64,000 nt of DNA from Pseudomonas fluorescens (GCF_902497855.1 NZ_CABVHU010000009.1:1-64000); one strand, 5' to 3'. Counted from the stretch's first letter, positions 16,871-26,580 are shown. Program-made: numbers and translations. Notes: generated by a model not told the origin, from the sequence alone.

Positions 16871-16958
16871 GGGGCGCCGCGCGCCCCTGACCGGCGAGAG
16901 GCTGCAGAGCCTGGGTACGCGCTGCGTACCCAAACCATTGGGGTGTGCCCCGCACACC
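16871..16958. repeat. three consecutive perfect hairpins between aldolase and monooxygenase genes
   Basis: Each hairpin has a perfect stem and a 3-base loop: GGGGCGC/GCGCCCC at 16871-16887, GGGTACGC/GCGTACCC at 16913-16931 and GGTGTGC/GCACACC at 16942-16958. None has a T-run. The last ends 30 bp before the GTG start of the monooxygenase. They could stabilise the upstream mRNA, attenuate downstream expression or bind a regulator. Confidence 0.7.
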
Positions 16959-16988
16959 TTCGGGCCCCGTATTCAGAGAGACGCACCC

Positions 16989-18332
16989 GTGAGCCACGAC
17001 AACAGCAGAAAACGCCAACTGGCCCTCAACGTATTCCTCCACCGTTTCGGCCATCACCCCGAAGCCTGGCGTCACCCCAGCTCCCAAGGCAACGGCCGCC
17101 CGGACCTGGCCTGGTGGATCAACGCCGCCAAGCTGGCCGAAGCCGCGAAATTCGACACCTTTTTCGTCGCCGACTTCATCGGGCGGTCCGGCGACATCAC
17201 GCCGCAGACCGGACGCGGCGGGCAAAACTATCAGTTCGAACCCTTTACCCTGTTGTCGGCCATTGCCGCCGTGACCGAGCACATCGGCCTGGTGGCGACG
17301 GTCAATACCAACTACGACTCGCCCTATCACGTGGCACGTAAATTCACCTCCCTGGACCACCTGAGCGGCGGTCGCGCGGGCTGGAACGTGGTCTCGTCGT
17401 TTTCCGAGCACACCGCGAAGAACTTCGGCATCCACGAGCCGCGCTCCCACGAAGAACGCTACGAGCGCGCCGCCGAATTCATCGCCGTCACCAAGGCCCT
17501 GTGGGACACCTGGGATGACGACGCTTTCGACAATCCCGACCGCTCGGCCGGGGTGTTCTACGAAACCCGTTCGGCGCATCCGGTCAAGCACAAAGGCAAG
17601 TACTTCGACGCCGAAGGCTTGCTGGATTTCCCCCGCCCGCTACAGGGCTACCCGGTCATCGTCCAGGCCGGCAACTCGGAAACCGGGCTCGAATTCGCCG
17701 CCCGCGAAGCGGAAATGACCTACGCCTCGGCCCAGTCGCTGGACGTGGCCAAAGCCTATTACGCCAACCTCAAAGGGCGCATGGCGAAATACGGGCGCGA
17801 CGAAGACCAACTGAAAATCACCCCCGGGTTGTCGGTGGTGGTGGCCGAGTCCGATCAAGAAGCCCTGGACCGCTTCAACGAACTGCAGCAACTGGTGGAC
17901 GTAAGCAACATCAGCTTTGGCGGCTTCGACCTGTCCGGCTACCCGGTAGACGGCCCGCTGCCCGACCTGCCCTACCAGGCGGAAGCCAACGGCAAGGGCC
18001 GCTTCCAGCAACAGCTGGACCTGGCACGTCGGGAGAACCTGTCGATCCGTGAGCTGGTCCTGCGGTTCCGCGTTTCCCGCGGTCACCTGCAGGCCATTGG
18101 TTCGGTCAAGACCGTGGCCGACATCATCGAGCAGTGGTTCGTCGAACGCGGCGCTGACGGCTTCAACGTGGTGCCGCCCTACCTGCCCCAGGGCTTCGAG
18201 GACTTCACCCGGCTGGTGGTCCCGGAACTGCAGCGACGCGGGATCTTCCGTACCGAGTACGAAGGCAAGACCTTCCGCGAAAACCTCGGCCTGAAACGCC
18301 CGGCCAATCCGCGCGACACCCGGAACGCTTGA
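16989..18332 (+). CDS. DszA/SsuD/NtaA-type FMNH2-dependent monooxygenase
   Basis: A 447-residue luciferase-like monooxygenase of the NtaA/SnaA/DszA branch, which uses reduced FMN from a separate reductase to cleave C-S or C-N bonds. Motifs include LALNVFLHRFGHHPEAWRHP, LAEAAKFDTFFVADF, TLLSAIAAVTEHIGLVATVNTNY, PYHVARKFTSLDHLSGGRAGWNVV and, near the end, FFRTEY-like GIFRTEYEGKTFRENLGL, all typical of DszA relatives. The GTG at 16989 is chosen because AGAGAGACG lies upstream and family similarity begins there; the frame stays open to 16755 but that part overlaps the aldolase gene. Its product could feed the DszB-like enzymes, as DszA feeds DszB in the 4S pathway. The true substrate is not known. 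Confidence 0.85.
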   Translation: MSHDNSRKRQLALNVFLHRFGHHPEAWRHPSSQGNGRPDLAWWINAAKLAEAAKFDTFFVADFIGRSGDITPQTGRGGQNYQFEPFTLLSAIAAVTEHIGLVATVNTNYDSPYHVARKFTSLDHLSGGRAGWNVVSSFSEHTAKNFGIHEPRSHEERYERAAEFIAVTKALWDTWDDDAFDNPDRSAGVFYETRSAHPVKHKGKYFDAEGLLDFPRPLQGYPVIVQAGNSETGLEFAAREAEMTYASAQSLDVAKAYYANLKGRMAKYGRDEDQLKITPGLSVVVAESDQEALDRFNELQQLVDVSNISFGGFDLSGYPVDGPLPDLPYQAEANGKGRFQQQLDLARRENLSIRELVLRFRVSRGHLQAIGSVKTVADIIEQWFVERGADGFNVVPPYLPQGFEDFTRLVVPELQRRGIFRTEYEGKTFRENLGLKRPANPRDTRNA

Positions 18333-18412
18333 GCTAACCATGGAAGCCGTACCGACTTCTGCCGCCGGCTGCGGCGCAAGTCGTTTTTCTCACCGACGCT
18401 GGAACCGACGCC

Positions 18413-19474
18413 ATGCTGTATTACCTGTTGACTCGCCTGCTGGCGATGATCCCCACGCTGTTCGGGGTCCTGACCCTGACGTTCCTGGTCACGCAATTCG
18501 TCCCCGGCGGTCCGGTCGAGCAAGTGCTGAGCAACCTCGACCAGCAGAGCGCCCGCTCCGGTGCCGAGGGCGGCGTAGCCAGCAGCGGCTGGAGCTACAG
18601 CGGGCGCCAGGGCATCGACGAGCAACAGGTGGTGCACCTGACGCGGCAGTACGGATTCGATCAACCGGTTGGCGAGCGCTATGTGCAGATGCTGACGAAT
18701 TTTTTGCATTTCGATCTGGGTGAAAGTTATTTTCGCAACGAGAGCGTCTGGGAGCTGATCAAGTCCAAGCTCGGGGTCTCGGTGTCCCTGGGGATCTGGA
18801 CCTTTGTCCTGACCTACCTGATCTCGGTGCCGCTGGGCGTGGCCAAGGCGGTGCGCGCCGGCAGCCGCTTCGACCTGATCAGCAGCCTGCTGATTCTCGC
18901 CGGCTATTCGATCCCCGGGTTCGTGCTGGGCGTGCTGCTGATCGTGTTGTTCGGTGGCGGTTCGTTCTGGGACGTGTTCCCGTTGCGCGGCCTGACCTCG
19001 GACAACTGGGACGAACTGAGCAGCTTCGGCCAATTCACCGACTATCTGTGGCACATCACCTTGCCGGTCGCGGCCTCGGTGATCAGCACCTTCGCCCTGA
19101 AAACCCTGCTGACGAAAAACACCTTCCTCGAGGAAATCAGCCGGCAGTACGTGCTCACCGCCCGGGCCAAAGGCCTCTCGGAACGCCGGGTGTTGTGGAA
19201 GCACGTTTTTCGCAATGCCTTGCTGCCGCTGGTGACCGGTTTCCCCGGCGCCTTTATCGCGGCCTTTTTCACCGGCAGCCTGTTGATCGAAACCCTGTTC
19301 TCCCTGGACGGGCTGGGCCTGCTGTCCTACGAGTCGATCAACAGTCGTGATTACCCGGTGGTCCTGGGCAGCCTCTACCTGCTCACGCTGATCGGCCTAT
19401 TGACCAAGCTGGTGGGCGACATCGCCTATGTGCTGGTGGACCCACGGATCAAATTCGACGCCCAGGTGGCCTGA
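18413..19474 (+). CDS. YejB-like ABC transporter permease
   Basis: A 353-residue inner membrane permease of the peptide/nickel (DppB) type, closest in motif pattern to YejB. It begins MLYYLLTRLLAMIPTLFGVLTLTFLVTQFVPGGPVEQ, has an extended periplasmic loop after helix 1 (about residues 40-95), and carries the EAA-loop region TARAKGLSERRVLWKHVFRNALLPL that docks on the ATPase. It overlaps the next permease by one base (TGATG), so the two are translationally coupled. Together with the next three genes it forms a complete YejABEF-type importer for oligopeptide-like or other bulky polar solutes. Confidence 0.88.
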   Translation: MLYYLLTRLLAMIPTLFGVLTLTFLVTQFVPGGPVEQVLSNLDQQSARSGAEGGVASSGWSYSGRQGIDEQQVVHLTRQYGFDQPVGERYVQMLTNFLHFDLGESYFRNESVWELIKSKLGVSVSLGIWTFVLTYLISVPLGVAKAVRAGSRFDLISSLLILAGYSIPGFVLGVLLIVLFGGGSFWDVFPLRGLTSDNWDELSSFGQFTDYLWHITLPVAASVISTFALKTLLTKNTFLEEISRQYVLTARAKGLSERRVLWKHVFRNALLPLVTGFPGAFIAAFFTGSLLIETLFSLDGLGLLSYESINSRDYPVVLGSLYLLTLIGLLTKLVGDIAYVLVDPRIKFDAQVA

Positions 19475-20622
19475 TGACTTCGCAGACTGTTGCACCGCCC
19501 TCGATCTGGCGCCGCCTCTGGCAACGCCCGCCACACCTTCGGACTCCGGTACTGGAAACCGACCTGCCCCCCGCCCCCGTCCTCACACCGGGCCGGCGCG
19601 TGTGGCTGCGCTTCAAGCAGCACCGCCTGGGTTACTGGAGCCTGATCATTTTCACCTCGTTGTACCTGTTGAGCCTGGCGGGCGAGCTGATCAGCAACGA
19701 CAAGCCGCTGCTGATCTACTTCCAGCAGCACTGGTATTTCCCGTTGTTCGAGGACTACCCGGAAGGGGTGTTCGGCGGTCAATTACCGATTCACGCCGAC
19801 TACAACGACCCGTTTATCCGCGAGCAACTGGCACAACCGGGGAATTTCGCGCTGTACCCGCTCAACCCTTACTACTACGACACCCTCAACTACTTTTCCA
19901 ACGCCGTGCATTACCCCGGGCCGCCGACCGCGGAGAACCTGCTGGGCACCGATATCGCCGGGTACGACATCATTGCCCGGCTGCTCTATGGCTTCCGGGT
20001 CTCGGTGACCTTCGGCCTGGCGCTGACCTTTATCGGCACTGTGCTCGGCGTGTTGATCGGCGCAATACAGGGTTATTTCGCCGGCAAGATCGACCTGTTC
20101 ACCCAGCGCCTGATCGAGGTCTGGGGGTCGTTGCCGGAGCTGTACCTGCTGATCATCTTCGCCTCGATCTTCGAGCCGAGCCTGATCCTGCTCTGCGTGC
20201 TGCTGTCGCTGTTCGGCTGGATCTACCTGTCGGACTTCGTGCGTGCCGAGTTCCTGCGCAATCGCCAGCTGGAATACGTCAAGGCGGCGCGGGCCATGGG
20301 CCTGTCCCATGCCCAGATCATCTGGCGGCACATCCTGCCCAACAGCCTGACGCCGGTGATCACCTTCCTCCCGTTTCGCATGAGCGCGGCGATCATGGCC
20401 CTGGCCAGCCTGGACTTTCTCGGCCTGGGCGTCGAGGCACCGGCGCCAAGCCTTGGCCAGTTGCTGTTGCAGGGCAAGGAAAACCTCGATGCATGGTGGA
20501 TCGCCGTGTCGGCCTTCGGCGTGCTGATGATCACCCTGTTGCTCCTGACCTTTATGGGTGAAGCCCTGCGCAACGCCCTGGATACCCGCATCGCCGACAA
20601 ACCGCTGGCGGAGAACCTCTGA
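19474..20622 (+). CDS. YejE-like ABC transporter permease
   Basis: A 382-residue permease, the partner of the YejB-like protein. After a cytoplasmic N-tail there is the first helix (GYWSLIIFTSLYLLSLAGELISNDKPLLIYF), a long periplasmic segment including HYPGPPTAENLLGTDIAGYDIIARLLYGFRVSVTFGL (the LGTDxxGrDvxaR signature of DppC/YejE) and the EAA loop KAARAMGLSHAQIIWRHILPNSLTPV. It overlaps the upstream permease and the downstream ATPase by one base each, the usual form of a tightly coupled transporter operon. Confidence 0.88.
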   Translation: MTSQTVAPPSIWRRLWQRPPHLRTPVLETDLPPAPVLTPGRRVWLRFKQHRLGYWSLIIFTSLYLLSLAGELISNDKPLLIYFQQHWYFPLFEDYPEGVFGGQLPIHADYNDPFIREQLAQPGNFALYPLNPYYYDTLNYFSNAVHYPGPPTAENLLGTDIAGYDIIARLLYGFRVSVTFGLALTFIGTVLGVLIGAIQGYFAGKIDLFTQRLIEVWGSLPELYLLIIFASIFEPSLILLCVLLSLFGWIYLSDFVRAEFLRNRQLEYVKAARAMGLSHAQIIWRHILPNSLTPVITFLPFRMSAAIMALASLDFLGLGVEAPAPSLGQLLLQGKENLDAWWIAVSAFGVLMITLLLLTFMGEALRNALDTRIADKPLAENL

Positions 20623-22223
20623 TGAGCACGCCCTTGCTGAGCTTGGAACATCTGACGATCAGCCTCGGCAACCGCCGGGTGGTGGATGACCTCAACCTGC
20701 AGATCCAGCCCGGCGAACGCCTGGCGCTGGTCGGCGAATCCGGCTCGGGGAAAACCGTGACCGCGCTGTCGATCCTGCGCCTGCTGGCCCAGGCGCGGAT
20801 TCAAGGCAGCATTCGCCTGGAAGGCCAGGAGCTGCTGGAAAAGACCGAGGCGCAGATCCGGCAGATTCGCGGGCGCGACGTGGCGATGATTTTCCAGGAG
20901 CCGATGTCGGCGCTGAACCCGCTGTTCAGCATTGGCGAACAGATCATCGAGACCCTGCAACTGCACGAAGGCCTGACCCCGCGCGAGGCCCGGGCAAGGA
21001 CCATCGCCCTGCTCGCCCGCACCGGCATTCGCGAGCCGGAACGACGGGTCGACAGCTATCCGCATCAGTTGTCCGGTGGCCAGTTGCAGCGGGCGGTGAT
21101 CGCCATGGCGCTGGCCTGCCGGCCGAAGCTGCTGATCGCCGACGAACCGACCACCGCACTGGACATGACCGTGCGTGCGCGCATCGTGCAGTTGCTGCTG
21201 GATCTGCAGGACGAAGAACTTGCCCGTGGCGATGGCCAGGGCATGGCGATTTTGCTGATCACCCACGACCTCAACCTGGTGCGGCGCTTCGCCCAGCGCG
21301 TGGCCGTGATGGAGCACGGCAAGCTGGTGGAGAGCAACGAGACGGCCGAGCTGTTCGCCAACCCCCGGCATCCCTACACCATCAAGCTGCTCAACAGCCG
21401 TCCGCAACGGCAGATCGAACCGATCGCCGGCGACGCCGCGACCTTGCTGCAGACGTCGGGGCTGCGCGTGGAGTATCCGAAGAAACGCCCGGGTTGGCGT
21501 GGCTGGTTTGGTCACGAGCGTTACATCGCCCTGGAAGGTGCCGAAGTCTCGCTGAAGGCCGGTGAAACCATAGGCGTGGTCGGTGAGTCCGGTTCGGGGA
21601 AGTCGACCCTGGCCCAGGCCATCCTCAGCCTGATCCCGGTGCAGGGTGGCGAGCTGGAATTCGACGGCAGCCCCATCAGCCAGCGTACCCGCCAACAAAA
21701 GCGTGCCTTGCGCGCCCGGTTGCAGGTGGTGTTCCAGGATCCGTACGGCTCGCTTTCGCCACGGCAGACGGTGGCCCAGATCGTCGGCGAAGGGCTGGCC
21801 CTGCACTTCCCCGAACTGAATGCCGCGCAACGTTTGCAGCGCATCGTCGAGGTGTTGGGCGAAGTCGGCCTGCCCACCAGCGCCCTGACCCGTTACCCCC
21901 ACGAGTTTTCCGGCGGCCAGCGCCAGCGCATCGCCATTGCCCGGGCGCTGGTGCTCAAACCGCGGGTGGTGGTGCTGGACGAGCCGACTTCGGCCCTCGA
22001 CGTCTCGATCCAGAACCAGGTGCTGCAATTGCTGGTCAGCCTGCAGAAAAAACACGCCCTGAGTTATGTGCTGATCAGCCATGACCTGGCGGTGGTCAAC
22101 GCCCTGGCGCACCGCCTGTATGTGATGAAGGACGGGGTGATCGTCGAGTCCGGGGACACCGCCAGCCTGATCGCCCATCCCCAACACCCCTATACCCAAC
22201 GTCTGGTTCAGGCCTCGCTGTAA
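20622..22223 (+). CDS. YejF-like ABC transporter ATP-binding protein (fused double ATPase)
   Basis: A 533-residue protein carrying two complete nucleotide-binding domains in tandem, as in YejF. Domain 1 has Walker A GESGSGKTV, signature LSGGQLQRAVIAMAL and Walker B LLIADEPTTALD. Domain 2, from about residue 285, has GESGSGKST, FSGGQRQRIAIARAL and VVVLDEPTSALD. Both are followed by H-loop histidines (ITHDL, ISHDL). An oligopeptide-type C-terminal segment (ANPRHPYTIKLL and AHPQHPYTQRLV) follows each domain. It powers the importer formed with the two upstream permeases. Confidence 0.92.
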   Translation: MSTPLLSLEHLTISLGNRRVVDDLNLQIQPGERLALVGESGSGKTVTALSILRLLAQARIQGSIRLEGQELLEKTEAQIRQIRGRDVAMIFQEPMSALNPLFSIGEQIIETLQLHEGLTPREARARTIALLARTGIREPERRVDSYPHQLSGGQLQRAVIAMALACRPKLLIADEPTTALDMTVRARIVQLLLDLQDEELARGDGQGMAILLITHDLNLVRRFAQRVAVMEHGKLVESNETAELFANPRHPYTIKLLNSRPQRQIEPIAGDAATLLQTSGLRVEYPKKRPGWRGWFGHERYIALEGAEVSLKAGETIGVVGESGSGKSTLAQAILSLIPVQGGELEFDGSPISQRTRQQKRALRARLQVVFQDPYGSLSPRQTVAQIVGEGLALHFPELNAAQRLQRIVEVLGEVGLPTSALTRYPHEFSGGQRQRIAIARALVLKPRVVVLDEPTSALDVSIQNQVLQLLVSLQKKHALSYVLISHDLAVVNALAHRLYVMKDGVIVESGDTASLIAHPQHPYTQRLVQASL

Positions 22224-22246
22224 TCCGGTTCATGGAAGTAGTGCTT

Positions 22247-24115
22247 ATGAAATCTTTTAGACACCCGTTGTTGCAGCCCCTCAATCGCCTGGCCCAAGGC
22301 ATGACGCTGGCCGGCGTATTGCTGAGTGTCGCGTCACCGGCATGGGCGGCCCATGCGGTTGCGCAATTCGGCACACCGAAATACCCGGCCGATTTCCAGT
22401 ATTTCGATTATGTGAATCCCCAGGCGCCCAAGGGCGGCAGCCTGTCCATGTCGCTGGTCGCCACCAACAGCAGCTTCGACAAGTACAACCCCTACAGCCT
22501 GCGCGGCACACCGCCACCGGGATTGCTGGAACTGGTGTTCGAGACCCTGACCATCAATGGCCTCGACGAACTGAATACCCAATACGGCTTGCTCGCCGAC
22601 GATATCCAGGTGGCCGCGGACTTCGGCGCGGTGGAGTTTCACCTCGATCCCAGGGCACGTTTCTCCAATGGCGATCCCGTCACTGCCGCCGACGTGCTGT
22701 ATTCGTTTCAGACGCTCACTGGTGGCAAGGCCAGCCCGCGCTTCAAGGCCTACTTCGGCGAAATCGAGCGGGTGCTGGTCCTGGACCCGCAACGGGTGCG
22801 CTTCGAGTTCAAGCGCAAGGGCCGTGACCTGTCGTTCATCGCTGGCAGCCTGCCGGTGTTCTCGCCCAAATGGGGATTGCAGGCCGATGGCCAGACCGTG
22901 GCGTTCGACGAACTGCGCTTCGAACAGCCAATCGCCAGCGGTCCGTACCGGATCGACAAGGCCATCAGCGGACGCGGCATCGTCTATCGGCGCAATCCGG
23001 ACTATTGGGCCAGCGACCTGCCGGTGCGCCGGGGTTCGTTCAACTTCGACAGCATCGACTACAAGCTCTACAAGGACCGCGACACCCAGGTCGCGGCACT
23101 GCGTGCCGGCGACTATGACTTCATCAGCGAAACCCAGATGCGCTACTGGTGCTGTCAGTACATCGGCAAGCGCTTCGATAAAGGCGAATTGATCAAGCGC
23201 GAGTTCCCCCATCGCAACCCGCCGGCCATGAACGGCTGGGTGGTCAACCTGCGCAAGGAGCGCTTCCAGGACCCACGGGTGCGCGAAGCCTTGAACTACG
23301 CCCTGGACTTCGAGTGGATCAACCAGAAGATTTTCGACAACGAGTTCAAGCGGGTCGACAGCTTTTTCGCCAACAGCCCGTTGGCCGCGACGGGTTTGCC
23401 CAGTGCCGACGAGCTGAAGCTGCTGGAGCCTTACCGTGGGCAGATACCGCCGGCGGTGTTCGGCCCGATGCTGGTGCAGCCGTCGACCAAGGCGCCGGCC
23501 AGTGTCCGGCAGAACCTGACCAAGGCTCTCGACCTGTTCGCCGCTGCCGGCTGGCACAACCGCGACGGCGTGTTGCGTAACGCCAAGGGCGAGCCATTCA
23601 TTCTCGAAGTGGCCGGCACCCGCGCGCAAAGCCCGTTCACCGATCCGATCTACCTTAACCTGAGCAAGATCGGCGTGGTGGTGAAGAAGCGGTTGACCGA
23701 CGCCGCCACCAGCCGCAAACAGATGACCCACTTCGAATACGACTACACCACCCTCGCCTTGCGTGAGGCGCGCATGCCCGGTGACGAACTGTGGCGCAAC
23801 TTCAACAGCCGGGATGCCGACCGCCCCGGTTCGGAAAACATCACCGGGGTGAAGTCCGCGGCGGTCGACGCCCTGATCAAGAACCTGCTCGAAGCCGACA
23901 GCCAGCCCGCGCAACAGACCGCCGCCCATGCCCTGGACCGGGTGCTGATGCACAGCCACTACGTGATCCCCTGGCGCTACCTGGACAAGCACTACTTCAT
24001 CTACAACCAGCGCCTGCAACAGCCGCAAACCCTGCCGCTGTACTACGGCGCCAACGAGTGGGTGATCGCGACCTGGTGGGACAAGACCGCCAATTCCCTG
24101 ACCGCCAAACGCTGA
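22247..24115 (+). CDS. YejA-like extracellular solute-binding protein (family 5)
   Basis: A 622-residue periplasmic binding protein of SBP family 5. The ATG at 22247 has GGAAG eight bases upstream and starts a signal peptide (MKSFRHPLLQPLNRLAQGM, then LAGVLLSVASPAWA before AHAVAQFG). YejA-like signatures are KYPADFQYFDYVNPQAPKGGSLSM, FSNGDPVTAADVLYSFQTL, RRNPDYWASDLPVRRGSFNFD and DPRVREALNYALDFEWIN. It comes last in the permease-ATPase-binding-protein operon. The YejABEF system of E. coli takes up microcin C and peptides; the setting here suggests a sulfur-containing substrate, but ligand identity cannot be read from the sequence. Confidence 0.9.
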   Translation: MKSFRHPLLQPLNRLAQGMTLAGVLLSVASPAWAAHAVAQFGTPKYPADFQYFDYVNPQAPKGGSLSMSLVATNSSFDKYNPYSLRGTPPPGLLELVFETLTINGLDELNTQYGLLADDIQVAADFGAVEFHLDPRARFSNGDPVTAADVLYSFQTLTGGKASPRFKAYFGEIERVLVLDPQRVRFEFKRKGRDLSFIAGSLPVFSPKWGLQADGQTVAFDELRFEQPIASGPYRIDKAISGRGIVYRRNPDYWASDLPVRRGSFNFDSIDYKLYKDRDTQVAALRAGDYDFISETQMRYWCCQYIGKRFDKGELIKREFPHRNPPAMNGWVVNLRKERFQDPRVREALNYALDFEWINQKIFDNEFKRVDSFFANSPLAATGLPSADELKLLEPYRGQIPPAVFGPMLVQPSTKAPASVRQNLTKALDLFAAAGWHNRDGVLRNAKGEPFILEVAGTRAQSPFTDPIYLNLSKIGVVVKKRLTDAATSRKQMTHFEYDYTTLALREARMPGDELWRNFNSRDADRPGSENITGVKSAAVDALIKNLLEADSQPAQQTAAHALDRVLMHSHYVIPWRYLDKHYFIYNQRLQQPQTLPLYYGANEWVIATWWDKTANSLTAKR

Positions 24116-24140
24116 TCAACTCTACTTTCGAGGCCCTTCC

Positions 24141-24740
24141 ATGTCCCAGACCCGCCAGTCCACCCACGCTATTCATCCGCTGTTCATCAATCGCTGGTCG
24201 CCCCGTGCCTTTACCGGCGAGCCCATCGACCAGGGCACCCTCGACAGTCTGTTCGAGGCTGCGCGCTGGGCACCTTCGGCGAACAATTCGCAACCCTGGC
24301 GCTTTATCTACGCGCGCAACGATTCCGCGCACTGGGATTCGCTGCTCGAACTGCTCAACGACAACAATCGGCGCTGGGCGGCCAAGGCTTCGGCGCTGAT
24401 CGTGCTGTTGTCGAAGACCAGCCACTGGCGTCCCGGGGCGACCGAAGCCACCCACCTGCGCAGTCACTCGCTGGATGCCGGTGCGGCCTGGGCAAGCCTG
24501 GCCCTGCAGGCCGAACATGCCGGTTGGCGCAGCCATGCCATCGGCGGTTTCGACCGCGACAAGGCCCGTGAAGTGCTCGGCGTGCCGGAGGGTTACCAGG
24601 TGGAGATCGCCATCGCCATTGGCAAACAGGCCGCCCGGGAAACCCTGTCCATTGAACTGCAGGCGCGGGAACTACCCACCCCGCGCCACCCGCTGCAGAA
24701 CGTTGTCGCCGAAGGACGCTTTGCCTTCGAGGCCACTTGA
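24141..24740 (+). CDS. nitroreductase-family flavoprotein
   Basis: A 199-residue FMN-dependent oxidoreductase of the nitroreductase fold. FMN-binding features are the INRWSPRAFTGEPID segment with FEAARWAPSANNSQPWRF at residues about 37-54 and the C-terminal GKQAARET loop. It begins 25 bp after the YejA-like gene and probably shares its transcript. One possible role is to supply reduced flavin or reduce an intermediate for the FMNH2-dependent monooxygenase upstream, although nitroreductases are not the usual partners of SsuD-type enzymes. The family is clear; the role is inference. Confidence 0.82.
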   Translation: MSQTRQSTHAIHPLFINRWSPRAFTGEPIDQGTLDSLFEAARWAPSANNSQPWRFIYARNDSAHWDSLLELLNDNNRRWAAKASALIVLLSKTSHWRPGATEATHLRSHSLDAGAAWASLALQAEHAGWRSHAIGGFDRDKAREVLGVPEGYQVEIAIAIGKQAARETLSIELQARELPTPRHPLQNVVAEGRFAFEAT

Positions 24741-24816
24741 TCAGCAGCACAGCACACGCGCTGGCACGACTGACATCGCCACGCCCCCAATCCGCCCTTG
24801 ATCGACAAGAAACCCT

Positions 24817-26580
24817 ATGAAAAACCTCTGGCGCACCATTCAGTTCATCCCCGAATACCGTGGACGGGTGATCGGCGTCATCGCCGTCGGCACCATCCTC
24901 GGGTTCATCGGCACGGCCACGCCTTATCTCTACAAGTTCATCGTCGACGCCATCGCGCAACTGCTCGCCGGCACTATCAGCAAGGAGGAAGCGACCTGGA
25001 GCGTGACGGTGCTGCTGAGCATCTTCTTTGCCCTGCGCCTGGGGGTCGTGGTGTTCGGTGCCCTGCAAAACAAGCAGGCCGACGATCTCTGGCTGGATAC
25101 CGTCAGCACCTTTCGCCAGCGCGTCTTCGACAACATGACGCAAAAGTCCATCGACTATTTCGAGAAGACCCGGGTCGGCGAAATCATGGACCGCTTCGGC
25201 AACATCACCAGCATCACCATGTGGCTGTCGTCGCTGACCGAGGGCACCCTGGCGAACACCCTGCAAATGCTGTTTATCATCACTGTGCTGCTGGTCAAGG
25301 CACCGCTGGTGGGCGCGATCATGACCGGCGTGTTGCTGCTCAACTTCTGGATTTCCTACCGCACCGTGGGCTGGACGCGCCCCTACCGACGCGGTTGGCA
25401 GGCCCTTGCCGGACGCATGACCGGGCTGCTGGCGGAGATGGTCGGGAACATTTCCACCGTGCGCAGTTTCGGTGGCGAGCCGGCGGTCAAGCAGCGCTAT
25501 GACGACACCCAGGCCGAATGGCTGATCACCCGGGGCAAGCTGCACACCACCGAATGGCGTTCGGAACAGGTGTTGAACCTGATCAACACCTTTGGCGTAT
25601 TCATCGCCGTGGCGCTGACGGTGCATGGCGCCTTGCAAGGACGTTTCACCACCGGCGATATCCTGCTGATCCTGACCCTGACCCAAAACCTGATCAACAA
25701 CATCGCGCCCATCGCCCGGCAGATTAACCAGGCGGGCGAAATCGAGAGCAACGCCGAACGCCTGATCGAGCTGCTGGACATTGCCGCCGAGCATGCCGAC
25801 CGCCCGGATGCGATTGCCCTGACCCGGCTGGACAGCATCACCTTCGACAACGTCGGCTTCCGTTACCCGGGCAAAGAGGAGTACGCCCTCAAGCAAGTGT
25901 CTTTCCACCTGGAGGCCGGCCGCACGCTGGCCCTGGTCGGCACCAGTGGCAGCGGCAAGACCACCATCGTCAAACTGCTGATGCGTTTCTACGATGTCAG
26001 CGAAGGCCGGATCCTGATCAATGGCATCGACCTGCGCGACTACCAGCAACGCAGCGTGCGCGCACTGATGGGCGTGGTGCTGCAGGACGTGGCGCTGTTC
26101 AACGACAGCATCGGCGAAAACATCGCCTTCGCCCGCCCCGGTGCCAGCATCGAGAAGGTCCGCGAAGCGGCGCGCGCCGCCCATGCCGACGAGTTTATCC
26201 AGCGCATGGAAAACCAGTACGAGACCCTGGTCGGCGAGCGCGGCATCAAGCTCTCCGGTGGCGAGAAGCAACGGGTCGCCATTGCCCGGGCGATCCTCAA
26301 GGACCCGCAACTGATCATCCTCGACGAAGCCACCAGCGCCCTCGATTCCGAGTCCGAGCACTTGGTGCAAAAGGGCCTGGAACAACTGATCAGCGGCCGC
26401 AGCTCGGTGATCATCGCCCACCGCTTGAGCACTGTGATGAACGCCGACCTGATCCTGGTGATGCGCAATGGCGAGGTGCTGGAGCGCGGTCGCCACAGCG
26501 ATCTGGCGGCACTGGAAGGTGGTTTCTATTCCAGGTTGTTTGCCCTGCAAAGCCAGGGCCGGCCGGCCGTGGCCAATTGA
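24817..26580 (+). CDS. MsbA-like ABC exporter (fused membrane and ATPase domains)
   Basis: A 587-residue half-transporter expected to act as a homodimer. Six transmembrane helices occupy about residues 15-310 (GVIAVGTILGFIGTATPYLYKFIVDAI is helix 1-2), with the coupling segment EKTRVGEIMDRFGNITSIT. The ATPase domain follows with Walker A GTSGSGKTT, Q-loop VVLQDVALF, signature LSGGEKQRVAIARAIL, Walker B LIILDEATSALD and the H-loop AHRLST. Members export lipids, peptides or drugs. Its place between the importer genes and the DszB-like pair suggests removal of a product or toxic intermediate, but it may simply be a neighbour. Confidence 0.88.
   Translation: MKNLWRTIQFIPEYRGRVIGVIAVGTILGFIGTATPYLYKFIVDAIAQLLAGTISKEEATWSVTVLLSIFFALRLGVVVFGALQNKQADDLWLDTVSTFRQRVFDNMTQKSIDYFEKTRVGEIMDRFGNITSITMWLSSLTEGTLANTLQMLFIITVLLVKAPLVGAIMTGVLLLNFWISYRTVGWTRPYRRGWQALAGRMTGLLAEMVGNISTVRSFGGEPAVKQRYDDTQAEWLITRGKLHTTEWRSEQVLNLINTFGVFIAVALTVHGALQGRFTTGDILLILTLTQNLINNIAPIARQINQAGEIESNAERLIELLDIAAEHADRPDAIALTRLDSITFDNVGFRYPGKEEYALKQVSFHLEAGRTLALVGTSGSGKTTIVKLLMRFYDVSEGRILINGIDLRDYQQRSVRALMGVVLQDVALFNDSIGENIAFARPGASIEKVREAARAAHADEFIQRMENQYETLVGERGIKLSGGEKQRVAIARAILKDPQLIILDEATSALDSESEHLVQKGLEQLISGRSSVIIAHRLSTVMNADLILVMRNGEVLERGRHSDLAALEGGFYSRLFALQSQGRPAVAN

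Noticed and set aside
18340..18723. 127-residue open frame at the start of the YejB-like gene
   Set aside because: It is Arg/Pro-rich, in another frame of the permease gene, and shows no domain.
20223..22199. 658-residue - strand frame opposite the YejF-like gene
   Set aside because: The + strand has two complete ATPase domains; the - strand frame has no recognisable domain.
24750..24816. TGGCACG before the ABC exporter gene as a fourth sigma-54 promoter
   Set aside because: No GC element is found at the required distance downstream.
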